From Enterococcus mediterraneensis (GTDB lineage: Bacteria > Bacillota > Bacilli > Lactobacillales > Enterococcaceae), in the NCBI RefSeq assembly GCF_900604485.1, contig NZ_UWOP01000001.1, positions 598,501-662,500 of the forward strand: DNA of 64,000 nucleotides. Direction: 5' to 3'. The notes under the pieces are model-generated. The model saw only the letters and a list, made by a program, of their open reading frames with translations, made no database searches and had not been told where the DNA came from. Below are positions 19,735 to 29,609 of the stretch, piece by piece (position 1 is the first letter of the stretch; the number at the start of each line of letters is the position of its first letter). A program made the translations under genes and the position numbers.

Positions 19735-20477
19735 TTGCTTCTTCCTCGGCGATATTTTAGCTGTAATTCCTGCACTTTTTCTGGAAAATTGGTGATGATC
19801 CCTTTCACGCCCAACTCCAAACATTTCATGATATTAGCCTCGCTGTTGATGGTCCAAGGACGGATCGCCAAGGGAAAATCAGCAAGTTCAGATGCATGTT
19901 CTACGACCCAATCATATTTAGGATGAATCCCTTCAATGTACTCACGTTCTACTGCCAACGCAGGTTTTTTTTCAGAAGTACTCATGATCAGATCCAACTG
20001 CGTATCCGGCTCTAATTTATGGATAATATCTAGTGAATCGATATTGAAACTGCAATACCAGTGTTCAAATGACCATTGCCGGCTTTGCAGCAGACGGGAT
20101 GTCTTCTCTTCAATATCGGGATAATGATAATTATCCGTCTTTAACTCGATGGTCAAAACACCTCGATAATTCCGCATCCATAACAGATCCAGCACTTCCC
20201 TCAATGTTGGGACTTTCGTTGCTTTATATTTAGGATCGAACCAGCTTCCTGCATTCAGCCGCTTGATCTCTTCTAATGTTTTTTCGCGAATGAGTCCTTT
20301 GCCGTTGGTGGTGCGGTCTACTTCTTCATCATGCATCACGATCAGCTCTCCATCTTTGGAAAGATGGACATCCAACTCGATAATATCCGCGCCGACACGA
20401 ACAGCCTCGGCAAACGCCGGCAGCGTATTTTCCGGCCGATTACCGCTGCTGCCTCGATGTGCCACAATTTGTACCAT
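19731..20477 (-). CDS. Glycerophosphodiester phosphodiesterase
   Basis: The 248-residue enzyme hydrolyses deacylated phospholipid headgroups to glycerol-3-phosphate and an alcohol. Catalytic signatures are at the N-terminus: VAHRGSSGNRPENTLPAF with the acid/base histidine, the metal ligands in IELDVHLSKDGELIVMHDEEVDRTT with the second histidine. No signal peptide is seen, so it acts in the cytoplasm. The ATG at 20477 follows GGAGTGAGG. It opens the operon with miaA, hflX and the YnbB-like gene, with a possible -10 TACAAT at 20500-20505. Confidence 0.93.
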   Translation of the reverse strand: MVQIVAHRGSSGNRPENTLPAFAEAVRVGADIIELDVHLSKDGELIVMHDEEVDRTTNGKGLIREKTLEEIKRLNAGSWFDPKYKATKVPTLREVLDLLWMRNYRGVLTIELKTDNYHYPDIEEKTSRLLQSRQWSFEHWYCSFNIDSLDIIHKLEPDTQLDLIMSTSEKKPALAVEREYIEGIHPKYDWVVEHASELADFPLAIRPWTINSEANIMKCLELGVKGIITNFPEKVQELQLKYRRGRSK

Positions 20478-20546
20478 AGTCCTCACTCCAATCGCATTTA
20501 TTGTAACATGTAACGAAAAAAAGGGAAAAGTATGCTTCCTTTCCCA

Positions 20547-20588
20547 CAAAAAAATACAACAAATCCAAAAGATTTCGTTGTATTCCGT
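20547..20588 (-). terminator. Terminator of the 170-aa membrane protein gene
   Basis: AATACAACAAATC (20553-20565) pairs with GATTTCGTTGTATT (20571-20584), followed by a run of seven T on the minus strand. Confidence 0.8.
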
Positions 20589-20595
20589 CTTTTGA

Positions 20596-21108
20596 TTAAG
20601 AAAAATAAGTCAATGTTTCTCCTGAAAGGCTTTGCAGCTGATTTTTCCGTTCATTGATCAGCTCAGTCAAATCATCAGAAAAATGTTCAAGGATAACTCG
20701 ACCGCCCTTATAAGCATACCCGCCGATCTTCATTGTTTCATCGGGAGACAAGATCACTTTCCGCTGCGCGATCTTTTTGAAAAATTCTTCAAGGATATAA
20801 CTTGGCAGATAGAAATTGTTCTGGGCAGCAAACGATTGTAGATAAGCGAAATCATCAATAGTGATATAACAATCATCAAAACCGTCAAAGCTGACATATT
20901 CTTCCATTAAAGATGGCCGTTTCTGAAGGATCTCATTGATTTTTTTATTCAATTGGATCAATGTTTCGATTTCTTTTACTTTATGTTCTAACTGGCGACG
21001 GCGCTGATCTTTGCGTTCATCATAGCGGATCCGCAAATTGAACGTGATCATTACCAACAGCGCACCAATCAATACACCGATAAATCCGGCAACTGCAACT
21101 TCGATCAT
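20596..21108 (-). CDS. Conserved membrane-anchored protein of unknown function
   Basis: The 170-residue protein has one N-terminal membrane segment (residues ~4-24, VAVAGFIGVLIGALLVMITF), a charged basic stretch (RIRYDERKDQRRRQ) and a helical, probably coiled-coil region to residue ~65. The rest (70-170) is a soluble domain that I do not recognise. The topology suggests a short outside tail and a cytoplasmic body. It is monocistronic with its own terminator and faces away from clpP. The size and normal codon use suggest a real gene. Confidence 0.7.
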   Translation of the reverse strand: MIEVAVAGFIGVLIGALLVMITFNLRIRYDERKDQRRRQLEHKVKEIETLIQLNKKINEILQKRPSLMEEYVSFDGFDDCYITIDDFAYLQSFAAQNNFYLPSYILEEFFKKIAQRKVILSPDETMKIGGYAYKGGRVILEHFSDDLTELINERKNQLQSLSGETLTYFS

Positions 21109-21184
21109 AATGTCCCTCCTTAGTCTGCTATTTATTTTATCATATTAAAGATTGGATTTGATACCAAAAAAGCAAAGTTTTCTA

Positions 21185-21202
21185 TTTGACCTTTATTGAC
21201 CT
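21185..21202. promoter_or_regulatory. CtsR operator at clpP
   Basis: Read on the minus strand, AGGTCAA-TAA-AGGTCAAA is the tandem heptad recognised by CtsR (GGTCAAANANGGTCAAA). It covers the clpP -35, so binding would block polymerase until heat or protein stress inactivates CtsR. Confidence 0.9.
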
Positions 21203-21214
21203 TGAGTGTATACT
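21186..21214 (+). promoter_or_regulatory. clpP promoter
   Basis: TTGACC (21186-21191), 17-bp spacer, TATACT (21209-21214). The -35 is part of the CtsR heptad. Confidence 0.88.
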
Positions 21215-21285
21215 TTCTTTTAGATGTTCAAGTTAATTTATGATACACTTATTTCGCAAGACATCTTGAAGGAGGAACTTGAATT

Positions 21286-21876
21286 ATGAACTTAATTCCT
21301 ACAGTAATCGAACAATCATCCCGCGGCGAAAGAGCCTATGATATCTATTCTCGTCTATTGAAAGACCGCATCATCATGCTCAGCGGACAAGTTACAGACG
21401 ATTTAGCAAATTCGATCATTGCGCAGCTTTTATTTTTAGATGCCCAAGATTCTGAAAAAGACATTTATTTGTATATCAATTCACCTGGCGGCAGTGTGAC
21501 TGCTGGTCTAGCGATTTTTGATACAATGAATTTCGTTAAAGCAGACGTGCAAACGATCGTTTTAGGGATGGCCGCATCTATGGGCTCATTCTTATTGACA
21601 GCCGGTGCTAAAGGCAAACGTTTCGCATTGCCTAACGCAGAAATCATGATCCACCAACCTCTTGGCGGTGCGCAAGGACAAGCGACTGAAATCGAAATCG
21701 CTGCTCGTCATATTTTACAAACCCGCGACCGTTTGAACCGAATCTTATCAGAACGTACTGGTCAACCACTGGAAGTTATCGAAAAAGATACTGACCGCGA
21801 CAACTTCATGACCGCGCAACAAGCCAAAGATTACGGTTTGATCGATGAAATCATGGAAAGCAACAGTTTGAACTAA
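21286..21876 (+). CDS. clpP: ATP-dependent Clp protease proteolytic subunit
   Basis: The 196-residue serine peptidase forms the double-heptamer chamber of ClpXP and ClpCP. The nucleophile Ser is in [11 protein letters not shown], the histidine in MIHQPLGG and the Asp in DTDRDNFM. Length is standard. It is monocistronic, under a CtsR-controlled promoter, with a GGAGGA ribosome binding site and a very strong terminator. Confidence 0.97.
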   Translation: MNLIPTVIEQSSRGERAYDIYSRLLKDRIIMLSGQVTDDLANSIIAQLLFLDAQDSEKDIYLYINSPGGSVTAGLAIFDTMNFVKADVQTIVLGMAASMGSFLLTAGAKGKRFALPNAEIMIHQPLGGAQGQATEIEIAARHILQTRDRLNRILSERTGQPLEVIEKDTDRDNFMTAQQAKDYGLIDEIMESNSLN

Positions 21877-21902
21877 TCAAACGTGCTGACTATCTGAGAA
21901 AT

Positions 21903-21943
21903 AAAAAGTGCTCCTGCCCGTTTTGGGCAGGAGCACTTTTTTT
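21903..21943. terminator. Bidirectional terminator between clpP and the oxidoreductase gene
   Basis: A 17-bp perfect GC-rich stem (21903-21919 and 21925-21941) with a 5-nt loop and T runs on both strands. Confidence 0.93.
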
Positions 21944-21956
21944 GTTCATCCTTCTA

Positions 21957-22904
21957 TCAATTGTTTGTTCGTGCAATAATGATCTTGCCGGCAGGAGGAT
22001 GTCCTTCCAGTCTTTCGTGAGCGGTAATGACGCTGGCCAGTTCAAATGGCAAAACTTCGGCAATCTCAATAGCCAATGCATCTTTTTCAAACATCGTAAG
22101 TAAAGCATCAAAGGCTTCTTGATCGGAATAATCTTTAGACGGGCCAAAATGCAGATAATCGCCTTTTTTGATTCGTTGTTCTTCTGACGGTAACGTATTT
22201 AGCGCAACGAATGTCCCGTTTTCTTTCATGATTTTTACCCCTGCATCGATCCCCCGGGCACCTTTTGTTGCATCGATCACTACATCTGCTTGATTTTTGA
22301 AGACTTCTCCGGGATCTTCTTGATCATAAGCCACAAAAGCGTCTACACCGAGTTTTCGCAACAAATCTTCATTGCGTTTTGATGCGCTGGCTAATACCTT
22401 GTTGCCTTTTTCTTTCAATAGTTGGACCAACAGCGAACCCACTCCGCCGGAAGCGCCTTCTACCATCACCACATCTGTGGGTTTCAATGAAAGCAAATGA
22501 TTGAGGATATTGTATGCAGTGATACCAGTAGTCACAAGTCCGGCAGCTTGCTGCCACGTCATTTTTTCAGGAAGCTTTGCCACTTTGTGAGCGGGCAAAA
22601 CCAGCTCTTCGCCGTATGTACCGCCCACCGCATGGACCACCACTCGATCGCCTGCTCGGACATTGGTGACATCTTCTGCGACTTCGGTCACGATCCCGGC
22701 ACCGTCATTTCCTAAGACGTAAGGAAATTTCAGGGAACGAACAGCTTTCATGGCACCTTTTCTGACAGAGATATCATAAGGATTGATGGCAAATGCTTGA
22801 ATCGTGACCCGTACATGATTTTCTGTCAATTCGCGACTTTCTGCTTGGATCTCTTCAAACACATCTCTTGCCGCGCCGTACTCTTTGATTGCAAATCGTT
22901 TCAT
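21957..22904 (-). CDS. NADP-dependent zinc-free medium-chain oxidoreductase (quinone oxidoreductase-like)
   Basis: The 315-residue protein has an MDR fold with a GroES-like N-terminal domain (AINPYDISVRKG, PYVLGNDGAGIVTEVA) and a Rossmann domain with the nucleotide motif GASGGVGSLLVQL. The zinc ligands of alcohol dehydrogenases are absent, matching the quinone oxidoreductase branch. The substrate is unknown; relatives reduce quinones or enals with NADPH. An ATG at 22904 with AAGGAG eight bases upstream is preferred to a GTG three codons earlier. It may be cotranscribed after the carbonic anhydrase gene, 33 bases away. Confidence 0.88.
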   Translation of the reverse strand: MKRFAIKEYGAARDVFEEIQAESRELTENHVRVTIQAFAINPYDISVRKGAMKAVRSLKFPYVLGNDGAGIVTEVAEDVTNVRAGDRVVVHAVGGTYGEELVLPAHKVAKLPEKMTWQQAAGLVTTGITAYNILNHLLSLKPTDVVMVEGASGGVGSLLVQLLKEKGNKVLASASKRNEDLLRKLGVDAFVAYDQEDPGEVFKNQADVVIDATKGARGIDAGVKIMKENGTFVALNTLPSEEQRIKKGDYLHFGPSKDYSDQEAFDALLTMFEKDALAIEIAEVLPFELASVITAHERLEGHPPAGKIIIARTNN

Positions 22905-22937
22905 CTTCAACACTCCTTTGATATGTTTTGATAAGTT

Positions 22938-23429
22938 TTATTCTGTGATTTCCTGATACTTGCCTGCTAAATATTCTTGTCCTAATGAACAATAATGAGT
23001 GATATTTTGTCGGTTTTTTTCGATTTCTTCGGCAGTCAATGGACGGATCACCTTGGCAGGACGTCCAAAAGCCAAAACATTCGGCGGAATAACTGTTCCT
23101 TGAGTCACTAATGAGCCGGCACCGATCAGACTGTTTTCTCCAATGACCGCATGATTCAAAATCACCGAACTCATGCCGATCAATGCGCCTTTTTCGATTT
23201 TACAGCCATGGAGCATACATTGATGTCCTACGGTGACGTTTTCCGCTATATCGGTAGGGGCATCATGATCGACATGGATGACCGTTCCGTCTTGGATATT
23301 CGTGCGGTCCCCGATTTTGATCCAGTTGCTGTCGCCGCGGATCACGCTATTGAACCAGACGGTCACTTCATCCCCTAGTTCTACATTTCCTACTACCGTC
23401 GCGTTTTTTGCGATAAATCTTGCCATCAT
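22938..23429 (-). CDS. Gamma-carbonic anhydrase family protein (hexapeptide repeat)
   Basis: The 163-residue protein is a left-handed beta-helix built from hexapeptide repeats (VVGNVELGDEVTVW, IGDRTNIQDGTVIH, VTVGHQCMLHGCKI, IGMSSVILNHAVI). Histidines in TVIHVD, VGHQ and MLHGC are in the places of the trimer-interface metal ligands of gamma-carbonic anhydrases. Relatives include YrdA and PaaY; actual carbonic anhydrase activity is not assured. Two adjacent Met codons can serve as start, with GGAGG upstream. It may head a short unit with the oxidoreductase. Confidence 0.85.
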   Translation of the reverse strand: MMARFIAKNATVVGNVELGDEVTVWFNSVIRGDSNWIKIGDRTNIQDGTVIHVDHDAPTDIAENVTVGHQCMLHGCKIEKGALIGMSSVILNHAVIGENSLIGAGSLVTQGTVIPPNVLAFGRPAKVIRPLTAEEIEKNRQNITHYCSLGQEYLAGKYQEITE

Positions 23430-23526
23430 GCTTCCTCCGCTCCGCGTTTTTTATACATCAAGTATAGTCAAAAGTATAAAAAAGCGCTATTTAATTGTCT
23501 TTTTCCCTCAAGTGCTTTTAACGCAA

Positions 23527-23581
23527 ACTATCCGAACATAGCCGCCGCTCTTGCATAGCGAACAGCGATTGTTCGGATAGT
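23527..23581 (-). terminator. Long-arm hairpin after the ABC exporter pair
   Basis: ACTATCCGAACA (23527-23538) and TGTTCGGATAGT (23570-23581) are perfect 12-bp arms around a 31-nt loop, which itself holds a short CGCT/AGCG stem. It is about 30 bases past the exporter stop and is the likely terminator, though the T-run is poor. It shares the ATCCGAAC core with 10055-10088. Confidence 0.6.
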
Positions 23582-23610
23582 ATCTGTTTATTTTTTTATC
23601 AGGACGCCGG

Positions 23611-25386
23611 CTATTCTGCGAATTCTTCTTCGATCCCTTCTTCAGCGAACTGACTTTGATACAATTGGCTATAAAAACCGCCGGAAGCCAATAAACTCTC
23701 ATGGGTTCCTTGTTCCAAAATAGCCCCTTGTTTCATTACCAAGATCAAATCCGCATCGCGAATCGTTGAAAGCCGGTGAGCAATGACAAAACTGGTCCGT
23801 CCTTTCATCACTCGATCCATCGCTTTTTGGATCAAAGCTTCTAACCGGGTGTCCACCGAGCTGGTAGCTTCATCTAATATCAAGATTTTAGGATCGGAAA
23901 CGACTGCTCGTGCGATCGTCAGCAATTGTTTTTGCCCCAATGAAACATTGTCGCCTTCCGCATTGATCTCCATATCGTAACCATCCGGCATCGTACGGAT
24001 AAAATGATCGACATTGGCGGTTTTCGCAGCGTCTACGACTTCATAATCGGTCGCATCTAGTTTTCCAAAACGGATATTATCACTAATGGTTCCTTCATAA
24101 AGCCATGCATCTTGCAGAACCATACCGAAAAGTGACCGGACATCGCCGCGGCTCATTTTTTTCGTATCAATACCGTCGATCTTGATGGCACCTTCGTTTA
24201 CGTCATAAAAACGCATCAGGAGATTGATCAATGTCGTCTTCCCTGCACCGGTCGGACCGACGATCGCTACTGTCTGTCCTGCTTTGACCGTGAAATTCAG
24301 ATCTTTAATCAGAGGCTTGCGAGGATCATAACTGAAACCGACATGTTCAAAAGTCACTTCACCACGGATCTCTTCTGGCAGTTGGACGTCTTGTTCATTG
24401 ATAACTTCTTCCGGTTCATCCAAAATCTCAAACACCCGTTTTGCTGATGCAGAAGCACTTTGCAAAATAGAGGAAAGCTGTGTGATATTTCCCATCGGCT
24501 GACTGACTTGCCAAATATATTGGATAAATGCTTGCAGCTGACCGACTACGATCACACCGCCCACGACGTAGAAACTACCTAAAACAGCCATTGCGATATA
24601 CGTCGCATAAGCGGTCAACTGAACAAGAGGCATCATTAGACCGGAAATAAAAGCTGCCCGAAAACCATAATGCTGCAATGTATGATTGACTTTTTTGAAT
24701 CCTTCAAGGGTTTGTTTTTCCCGACCGTATACTTTCAGTACGCTAAAACCAGTCATATTTTCTTGAACATATCCGTTTAGATCTCCTAAAGAATTCTGCA
24801 TTCCTTGGAAGTATTTTTGCGAGATCTTGACGATGCCGCGAGAGATCAGCAGAGATGCCGGGATCATGATAATAGAAACCAGCGCCATGATCGTGTTGAT
24901 ATAAAACATCATGCTGACTGACATGATGATCGCCAAGAAGGCATTCACCACACCGATCAGGGCTTGCTGCATCGCACCGCTTACTGCGTCCACGTCATTT
25001 GTCACTCGAGACAGGATATTTCCTTGTTGATTGCGGTCAAAATAAGCCACTGGCAATCGATTGATTTTTTCATCGATATCTCGGCGCAGATCCCGCATTG
25101 CTTGTTGCACTACGTTCGTAATCAAGACCCCTGACAAAAGCTGGGTCGCACAATAACCGATCCCTACCGCTGCCACGGCGATCAAACATTTGAAGATATA
25201 ATCGAAATTCAGCGGCTCTCCCGCTGCGACATTTTTGGTGATCTCAGTCGTAGGCAACCCTACCACATAAGGCATGGCCGTATTGAAAACAACGGTCAAG
25301 ACGGTAAAAACCATCACCATGATAAATGTCAGCTTATAAGGTTTAATATAATGAGACAAACGTTTCAAAGAAGAAAATGATTTCAT
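23611..25386 (-). CDS. Heterodimeric ABC multidrug exporter, subunit B
   Basis: The 591-residue half-exporter has a six-helix membrane domain (~15-310) and an ATPase domain with Walker A GPTGAGKTT, signature VSLGQKQL and Walker B ILILDEATSSVDT with the catalytic Glu, H-loop VIAHRLS. Its signature motif is degenerate (SLGQK instead of SGGQ). It overlaps the upstream partner by four bases (ATGA), which fixes the start at 25386. Pair architecture matches enterococcal EfrAB-type and Bacillus YheIH-type drug exporters; the transported compounds are not known from sequence. Confidence 0.9.
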   Translation of the reverse strand: MKSFSSLKRLSHYIKPYKLTFIMVMVFTVLTVVFNTAMPYVVGLPTTEITKNVAAGEPLNFDYIFKCLIAVAAVGIGYCATQLLSGVLITNVVQQAMRDLRRDIDEKINRLPVAYFDRNQQGNILSRVTNDVDAVSGAMQQALIGVVNAFLAIIMSVSMMFYINTIMALVSIIMIPASLLISRGIVKISQKYFQGMQNSLGDLNGYVQENMTGFSVLKVYGREKQTLEGFKKVNHTLQHYGFRAAFISGLMMPLVQLTAYATYIAMAVLGSFYVVGGVIVVGQLQAFIQYIWQVSQPMGNITQLSSILQSASASAKRVFEILDEPEEVINEQDVQLPEEIRGEVTFEHVGFSYDPRKPLIKDLNFTVKAGQTVAIVGPTGAGKTTLINLLMRFYDVNEGAIKIDGIDTKKMSRGDVRSLFGMVLQDAWLYEGTISDNIRFGKLDATDYEVVDAAKTANVDHFIRTMPDGYDMEINAEGDNVSLGQKQLLTIARAVVSDPKILILDEATSSVDTRLEALIQKAMDRVMKGRTSFVIAHRLSTIRDADLILVMKQGAILEQGTHESLLASGGFYSQLYQSQFAEEGIEEEFAE

Positions 25387-27116
25387 CGCGCTAATTCCTC
25401 CTCTGACAATTGTGATGCGGCAATGTCGTAATAGACTGGACATGAAGCCAACAGTTCTTTATGGGTGCCCATCCCCACGACATTTCCTTCATTTAAAACA
25501 ATGATCTTATCTGCGTGCATGATGGTCCCTACACGTTGAGCCACGATCAAGACAGTCGATTCTGTCGTTTCTTTTTTCAAGCGTGCCCGTAATTTCGCGT
25601 CTGTTTGATAATCAAGGGCCGAAAAACTGTCATCAAAGATATAGATCTCCGGTTGACGGATCACTGCTCGTGCAATCGCTAATCGCTGCTTTTGTCCGCC
25701 AGAAAAATTCGTTCCGCCTTCAGAAAGCAATGCATCATAGCCGTCTGGTGTACGGGAGATAAAATCAGCTGCCTGTGCGATCTCTGCCGCCCGCTCCATT
25801 TCTTCCATGGTTGCATCCTCTTTACCGTACCGCAGATTTTCCGCGATCGTGCCTGTAAACAGCAACGCTTTTTGAGGGATATAGCCGATTTTTTGCCGCA
25901 ACGCTGATAAACTAAAGTCGCGAACATCGACACCGTCTACTAAGACTTCCCCTTCGCTGACATCATAAAAACGCGGGATCAGTTGGATCAACGTCGACTT
26001 TCCGCTGCCGGTACTGCCGATGAAAGCAACTGTTTCTCCAGGTTTTGCAGTAAAGCTGACATTACGGATCACTGGACTTTCTGCATGTCCCGGATAAGCA
26101 AAGGTCACATTTTTGAATTCGACATACCCTTTTTGACTTGTTTCAGTGATCGGTTGAGCTTTTTCAATGATATTTGGTGCTGCGTCCAGCGCTTCTTGGA
26201 TACGCCGTGCTGATACGGCAGCCCGCGGATACATCATAAAAACAGAAGCAAACAGCATAAATGAAAACAGCGCATGGAAAATATATTCGATAAAAGCGAT
26301 CAGATCTCCCACAAACAGGTTCCCTTGATCGATCTGCAGACTTCCTTGCCAAATGATCAAGACCATTACGATATTGAATAGGAAAAAGAAACCCGGTTGC
26401 GCAACGGCCATCAGTTTAAACAAACTTTTTGAACTGCCGGTATATGCTTCATTGACTTTTGCAAACCGTTTTTCTTCAAAACGTTCATTAACAAACGCCC
26501 TGATCACCCGCAAGCCAGAAAGATTTTCCCGCAAAATACTGTTGATTTTATCCAGATTGCTTTGTTGTTTGGTAGATAACGGATCAGAGATTTTCGCGAT
26601 AGCCACCACAGAGATCAATAAAATCGGCAGCGCTAATAATACGTACATCCCCAATCTTGGACTTGTGCGCAAGACCATATACAAGCTGACCACAAACATC
26701 ATCGGCGTCATGAAGCCGGTCCGCAAGATGTTTTGTAAAAACAGCATGATCTGGTACGCGTCATTGGTGACACGAGTGATCAATGACGAAACGCCGATTT
26801 TTTCGTACTCATGATGTGAATAGGCTTGTACCCGTTCAAATAAATCATCGCGGATGTCGGCAACGATATTCGTCGTGATCCGCGAAGTAAAATAACCTAA
26901 TAAAATATTCATAATGATTCCTATGATCGTGATAATGATCATCAGCAACCCCATCTTCAGAATATAATCAGTATCGTTGTTACGGATGCCCACATCGATC
27001 ATTCGTGCCAAGATCGTCGGCAGACCTAATTCGATTAAAATAAATCCAAAGACACAGATGAAATCAAAAAACAGCAATTTCTTATATCTCATCGTGTAAT
27101 GCCACATTAATTTCAA
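25383..27116 (-). CDS. Heterodimeric ABC multidrug exporter, subunit A
   Basis: The 577-residue half-exporter has a six-helix membrane domain and an ATPase with Walker A GSTGSGKST, a canonical signature FSGGQKQR and Walker B IYIFDDSFSALD, where Asp replaces the catalytic Glu; the H-loop His is also replaced (IVAQRVG). Together with subunit B this makes one normal and one degenerate ATP site, the mark of heterodimeric exporters such as EfrAB, LmrCD and BmrCD. It is the first gene of the two-gene operon. Confidence 0.92.
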   Translation of the reverse strand: MKLMWHYTMRYKKLLFFDFICVFGFILIELGLPTILARMIDVGIRNNDTDYILKMGLLMIIITIIGIIMNILLGYFTSRITTNIVADIRDDLFERVQAYSHHEYEKIGVSSLITRVTNDAYQIMLFLQNILRTGFMTPMMFVVSLYMVLRTSPRLGMYVLLALPILLISVVAIAKISDPLSTKQQSNLDKINSILRENLSGLRVIRAFVNERFEEKRFAKVNEAYTGSSKSLFKLMAVAQPGFFFLFNIVMVLIIWQGSLQIDQGNLFVGDLIAFIEYIFHALFSFMLFASVFMMYPRAAVSARRIQEALDAAPNIIEKAQPITETSQKGYVEFKNVTFAYPGHAESPVIRNVSFTAKPGETVAFIGSTGSGKSTLIQLIPRFYDVSEGEVLVDGVDVRDFSLSALRQKIGYIPQKALLFTGTIAENLRYGKEDATMEEMERAAEIAQAADFISRTPDGYDALLSEGGTNFSGGQKQRLAIARAVIRQPEIYIFDDSFSALDYQTDAKLRARLKKETTESTVLIVAQRVGTIMHADKIIVLNEGNVVGMGTHKELLASCPVYYDIAASQLSEEELAR

Positions 27117-27258
27117 AAAAAGACCTCCTTATTTTCTGCATTTCTTCTAATATATCATAGGGAATTTATCAAGAGAACCCAAAAGAACATAGAAAACTGG
27201 GATACTTTTACGTTTTCTTTGGCAAACAACCCAGTTTCTATACTTCTGTGGTCTTTTA

Positions 27259-27267
27259 TGATAAAAT
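27259..27267 (+). promoter_or_regulatory. Candidate extended -10 for rpoY-rnjA
   Basis: TGATAAAAT is an extended -10 element about 205 bases before rpoY, implying a ~200-nt leader. The -35 is not recognisable. Just upstream lies a CTGGG/CCCAG inverted repeat (27194-27237). Confidence 0.4.
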
Positions 27268-27472
27268 AATTGTAATTGCGGTATCCTGGCATACCAAACG
27301 AACGGTTGAATTCTTACAAAACATTCGGAAAGCAAAGACGAGGCTTTCTCTTTTTACTCACGACTTAGTCTGTAAAAGGTATCGAAAGAAAAACGAGGGG
27401 ATTCCCTTGCATTTTGTTGTGCCGCCGTTAAAGGAAAAACAAATCTATCAAAATAGAAGAAGGAGAGATTTT

Positions 27473-27685
27473 ATGATCTACAAAGTATTTTATCAAGAAA
27501 CAAAAACACGCAATCCAAAAAGAGAAGAAACACATTCTCTATATATCGAAGCTGCTGACGAAGTAACTGCTCGTCAACGCGTCGAAGAAAATACCCCATA
27601 TAATATCGAATTTATTCAACCTCTAGAAGGAAGTCATCTAGAGTATGAACAAGAAAATGCTGATTTCAAATTGACGGAGTTTTAA
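27473..27685 (+). CDS. rpoY: RNA polymerase epsilon subunit
   Basis: The 70-residue protein begins [20 protein letters not shown] and ends NADFKLTEF, the pattern of the small Firmicutes-specific polymerase subunit (DUF1447, YkzG). The true start at 27473 has AAGGAGAG in front; the long in-frame upstream extension is leader sequence. It lies one base before rnjA, and this pairing is conserved in Bacilli. Confidence 0.95.
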   Translation: MIYKVFYQETKTRNPKREETHSLYIEAADEVTARQRVEENTPYNIEFIQPLEGSHLEYEQENADFKLTEF

Positions 27686-27686
27686 G

Positions 27687-29366
27687 ATGAAAGTTTCTCT
27701 TAAAAACAATGAGACCGGCGTATTCGGCGTCGGTGGTCTAGGAGAGATCGGGAAGAACTGTTATGGGGTTCAATTCCAAGATGAGATCATTATCATTGAT
27801 GCTGGGATCAAGTTCCCAGAAGATGAGTTGCTTGGAATCGACTATGTTATTCCTGATTACAGCTATATCGTACAAAACTTGGCGAAAGTCAAAGCTTTGG
27901 TTATCACTCATGGTCACGAAGACCATATCGGGGGTATCCCTTACTTATTGCGTCAAGCGAACATCCCGATTTATGCGGGTCCCTTGGCTCTGGCATTGAT
28001 CACCAATAAATTAGAAGAACACGGTTTACTGCGGGATGCGGAATTACATGAGATCCACGAAGACACGATCATTCGTTTTCGTAAAACATCTGTGAGCTTT
28101 TTCCGTACCACTCACAGCATTCCTGATGCATTAGGCGTAGTCGTAAAAACGCCATCTGGTAATATCGTTGCCACTGGAGACTTCAAATATGACTTTACAC
28201 CTGTGGGCGAACCGGCAAACTTGCACAAAATGGCGAAAATCGGTGAAGAAGGCGTTTTATGCCTGCTTTCTGACAGTACCAATGCTGAGATCCCAACGTT
28301 CACTAAATCTGAAAAAACGATTGGCGCTTCGATTTTGCGTATCTTCGAAAAAATCGAAGGACGGATCATCTTCGCCAGCTTTGCTTCCAACATTTTTCGT
28401 CTGCAGCAAGCGGCGGATGCAGCCGTTGCAACGGGTCGCAAGATCGCGGTTTTCGGACGCAGTATGGAAAACGCCATCGCTAACGGTCAACGTTTAGGCT
28501 ACATCAAAGTCCCAGATGGTACGTTCGTTGAAGCACACGAGATCAACCGCTTGCCAGCTAACGAAGTGATGATCCTTTGTACCGGTTCCCAAGGCGAACC
28601 AATGGCAGCTTTGAGTCGGATCGCCAACGGAACTCACCGTCAGATCCAGATCCAGCCAGATGATACGGTGATCTTTTCAAGCTCGCCGATCCCTGGGAAT
28701 ACTACCAGTGTCAATCATTTGATTAACTTGCTGCTGGAAGCCGGCGCGGATGTCATTCACGGCAAATTGAATAATATCCACACTTCCGGACACGGTGGAC
28801 AAGAAGAGCAAAAATTAATGCTGCGCTTGATGAAACCTAAATTCTTTATGCCGGTCCATGGCGAGTTTCGTATGTTGAAGATCCACACACAACTGGCACA
28901 AGATACCGGTGTACCGAAAGAAAACTGCTTTATCATGGACAACGGTGATATGTTGGCATTAACTGCCGACACCGCCCGTCAAGCAGGTCATTTCAACGCC
29001 AACGATGTCTATGTCGACGGCAGCGGCATCGGTGATATCGGAAATGTCGTCTTGCGTGATCGTCGCATTCTTTCAGAAGAAGGTTTGGTCTTAGCGGTAG
29101 CGACAGTGGATATGGAGAAAAAAGAGATTCTTGCCGGTCCTGATATCCTTTCACGAGGATTCGTTTATATGAGAGAATCCGGTACAATGATCAATGAAGG
29201 CCAATCGATCCTATTCAAAGCATTGCGGGAAGCCTTGAATCAACCGAATTGCAATGAACATAAATTGCGAGAAACGATGTCTTCTGCGTTGCAGCCTTTC
29301 TTATTTGAAAAAACCGAACGTCATCCAATGATCCTTTCCATGATCATGTCCCCTGACGAACAATAA
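27687..29366 (+). CDS. rnjA: Ribonuclease J1
   Basis: The 559-residue metallo-beta-lactamase/beta-CASP nuclease has 5'-exo and endonuclease activity and is central to mRNA decay and rRNA maturation. The metal motif HGHEDHIGG is near residue 75, with further ligands at TTHSIPDA and ATGDFKYDF. The beta-CASP motifs follow, including FASNIFR, GRSMENA and GQHGG-like TSGHGGQEE. The C-terminal domain is full length. It is cotranscribed with rpoY. Confidence 0.96.
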   Translation: MKVSLKNNETGVFGVGGLGEIGKNCYGVQFQDEIIIIDAGIKFPEDELLGIDYVIPDYSYIVQNLAKVKALVITHGHEDHIGGIPYLLRQANIPIYAGPLALALITNKLEEHGLLRDAELHEIHEDTIIRFRKTSVSFFRTTHSIPDALGVVVKTPSGNIVATGDFKYDFTPVGEPANLHKMAKIGEEGVLCLLSDSTNAEIPTFTKSEKTIGASILRIFEKIEGRIIFASFASNIFRLQQAADAAVATGRKIAVFGRSMENAIANGQRLGYIKVPDGTFVEAHEINRLPANEVMILCTGSQGEPMAALSRIANGTHRQIQIQPDDTVIFSSSPIPGNTTSVNHLINLLLEAGADVIHGKLNNIHTSGHGGQEEQKLMLRLMKPKFFMPVHGEFRMLKIHTQLAQDTGVPKENCFIMDNGDMLALTADTARQAGHFNANDVYVDGSGIGDIGNVVLRDRRILSEEGLVLAVATVDMEKKEILAGPDILSRGFVYMRESGTMINEGQSILFKALREALNQPNCNEHKLRETMSSALQPFLFEKTERHPMILSMIMSPDEQ

Positions 29367-29370
29367 AAAA

Positions 29371-29416
29371 ATAACGTCGACCCTGTAAGCAAAAAACTTA
29401 CGGGGTCGGCGTTTTT
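29371..29416 (+). terminator. Terminator of rpoY-rnjA
   Basis: A ~16-bp GC-rich stem (ACGTCGACCCTGTAAG at 29374-29389 with its complement ending near 29412), loop of seven bases, then TTTTT. Confidence 0.9.
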
Positions 29417-29563
29417 GTATTTTCGACCGGTATTTCCAAACGGCGCTAGGCAGCCAATAAGAACATGCCAGATTAAAAAAACGAATTTTATATTCACATA
29501 TCCTTCTATTTTTTCAATATTTTGCTTTAAATTCACTATATTTTTGAAAACATCCATCACTTT

Positions 29564-29585
29564 TTATGTTATTATAATAACATAA
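29564..29585. promoter_or_regulatory. 22-bp perfect palindrome over the -10 of the TetR-like gene
   Basis: TTATGTTATTA is followed immediately by its exact complement TAATAACATAA. A consensus TATAAT (29573-29578) lies in its centre. It is 25 bases before the regulator start codon, so it is the obvious autoregulatory operator. Confidence 0.75.
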
Positions 29586-29609
29586 TCTTATTTGCAGGAG
29601 GATCTTGAA

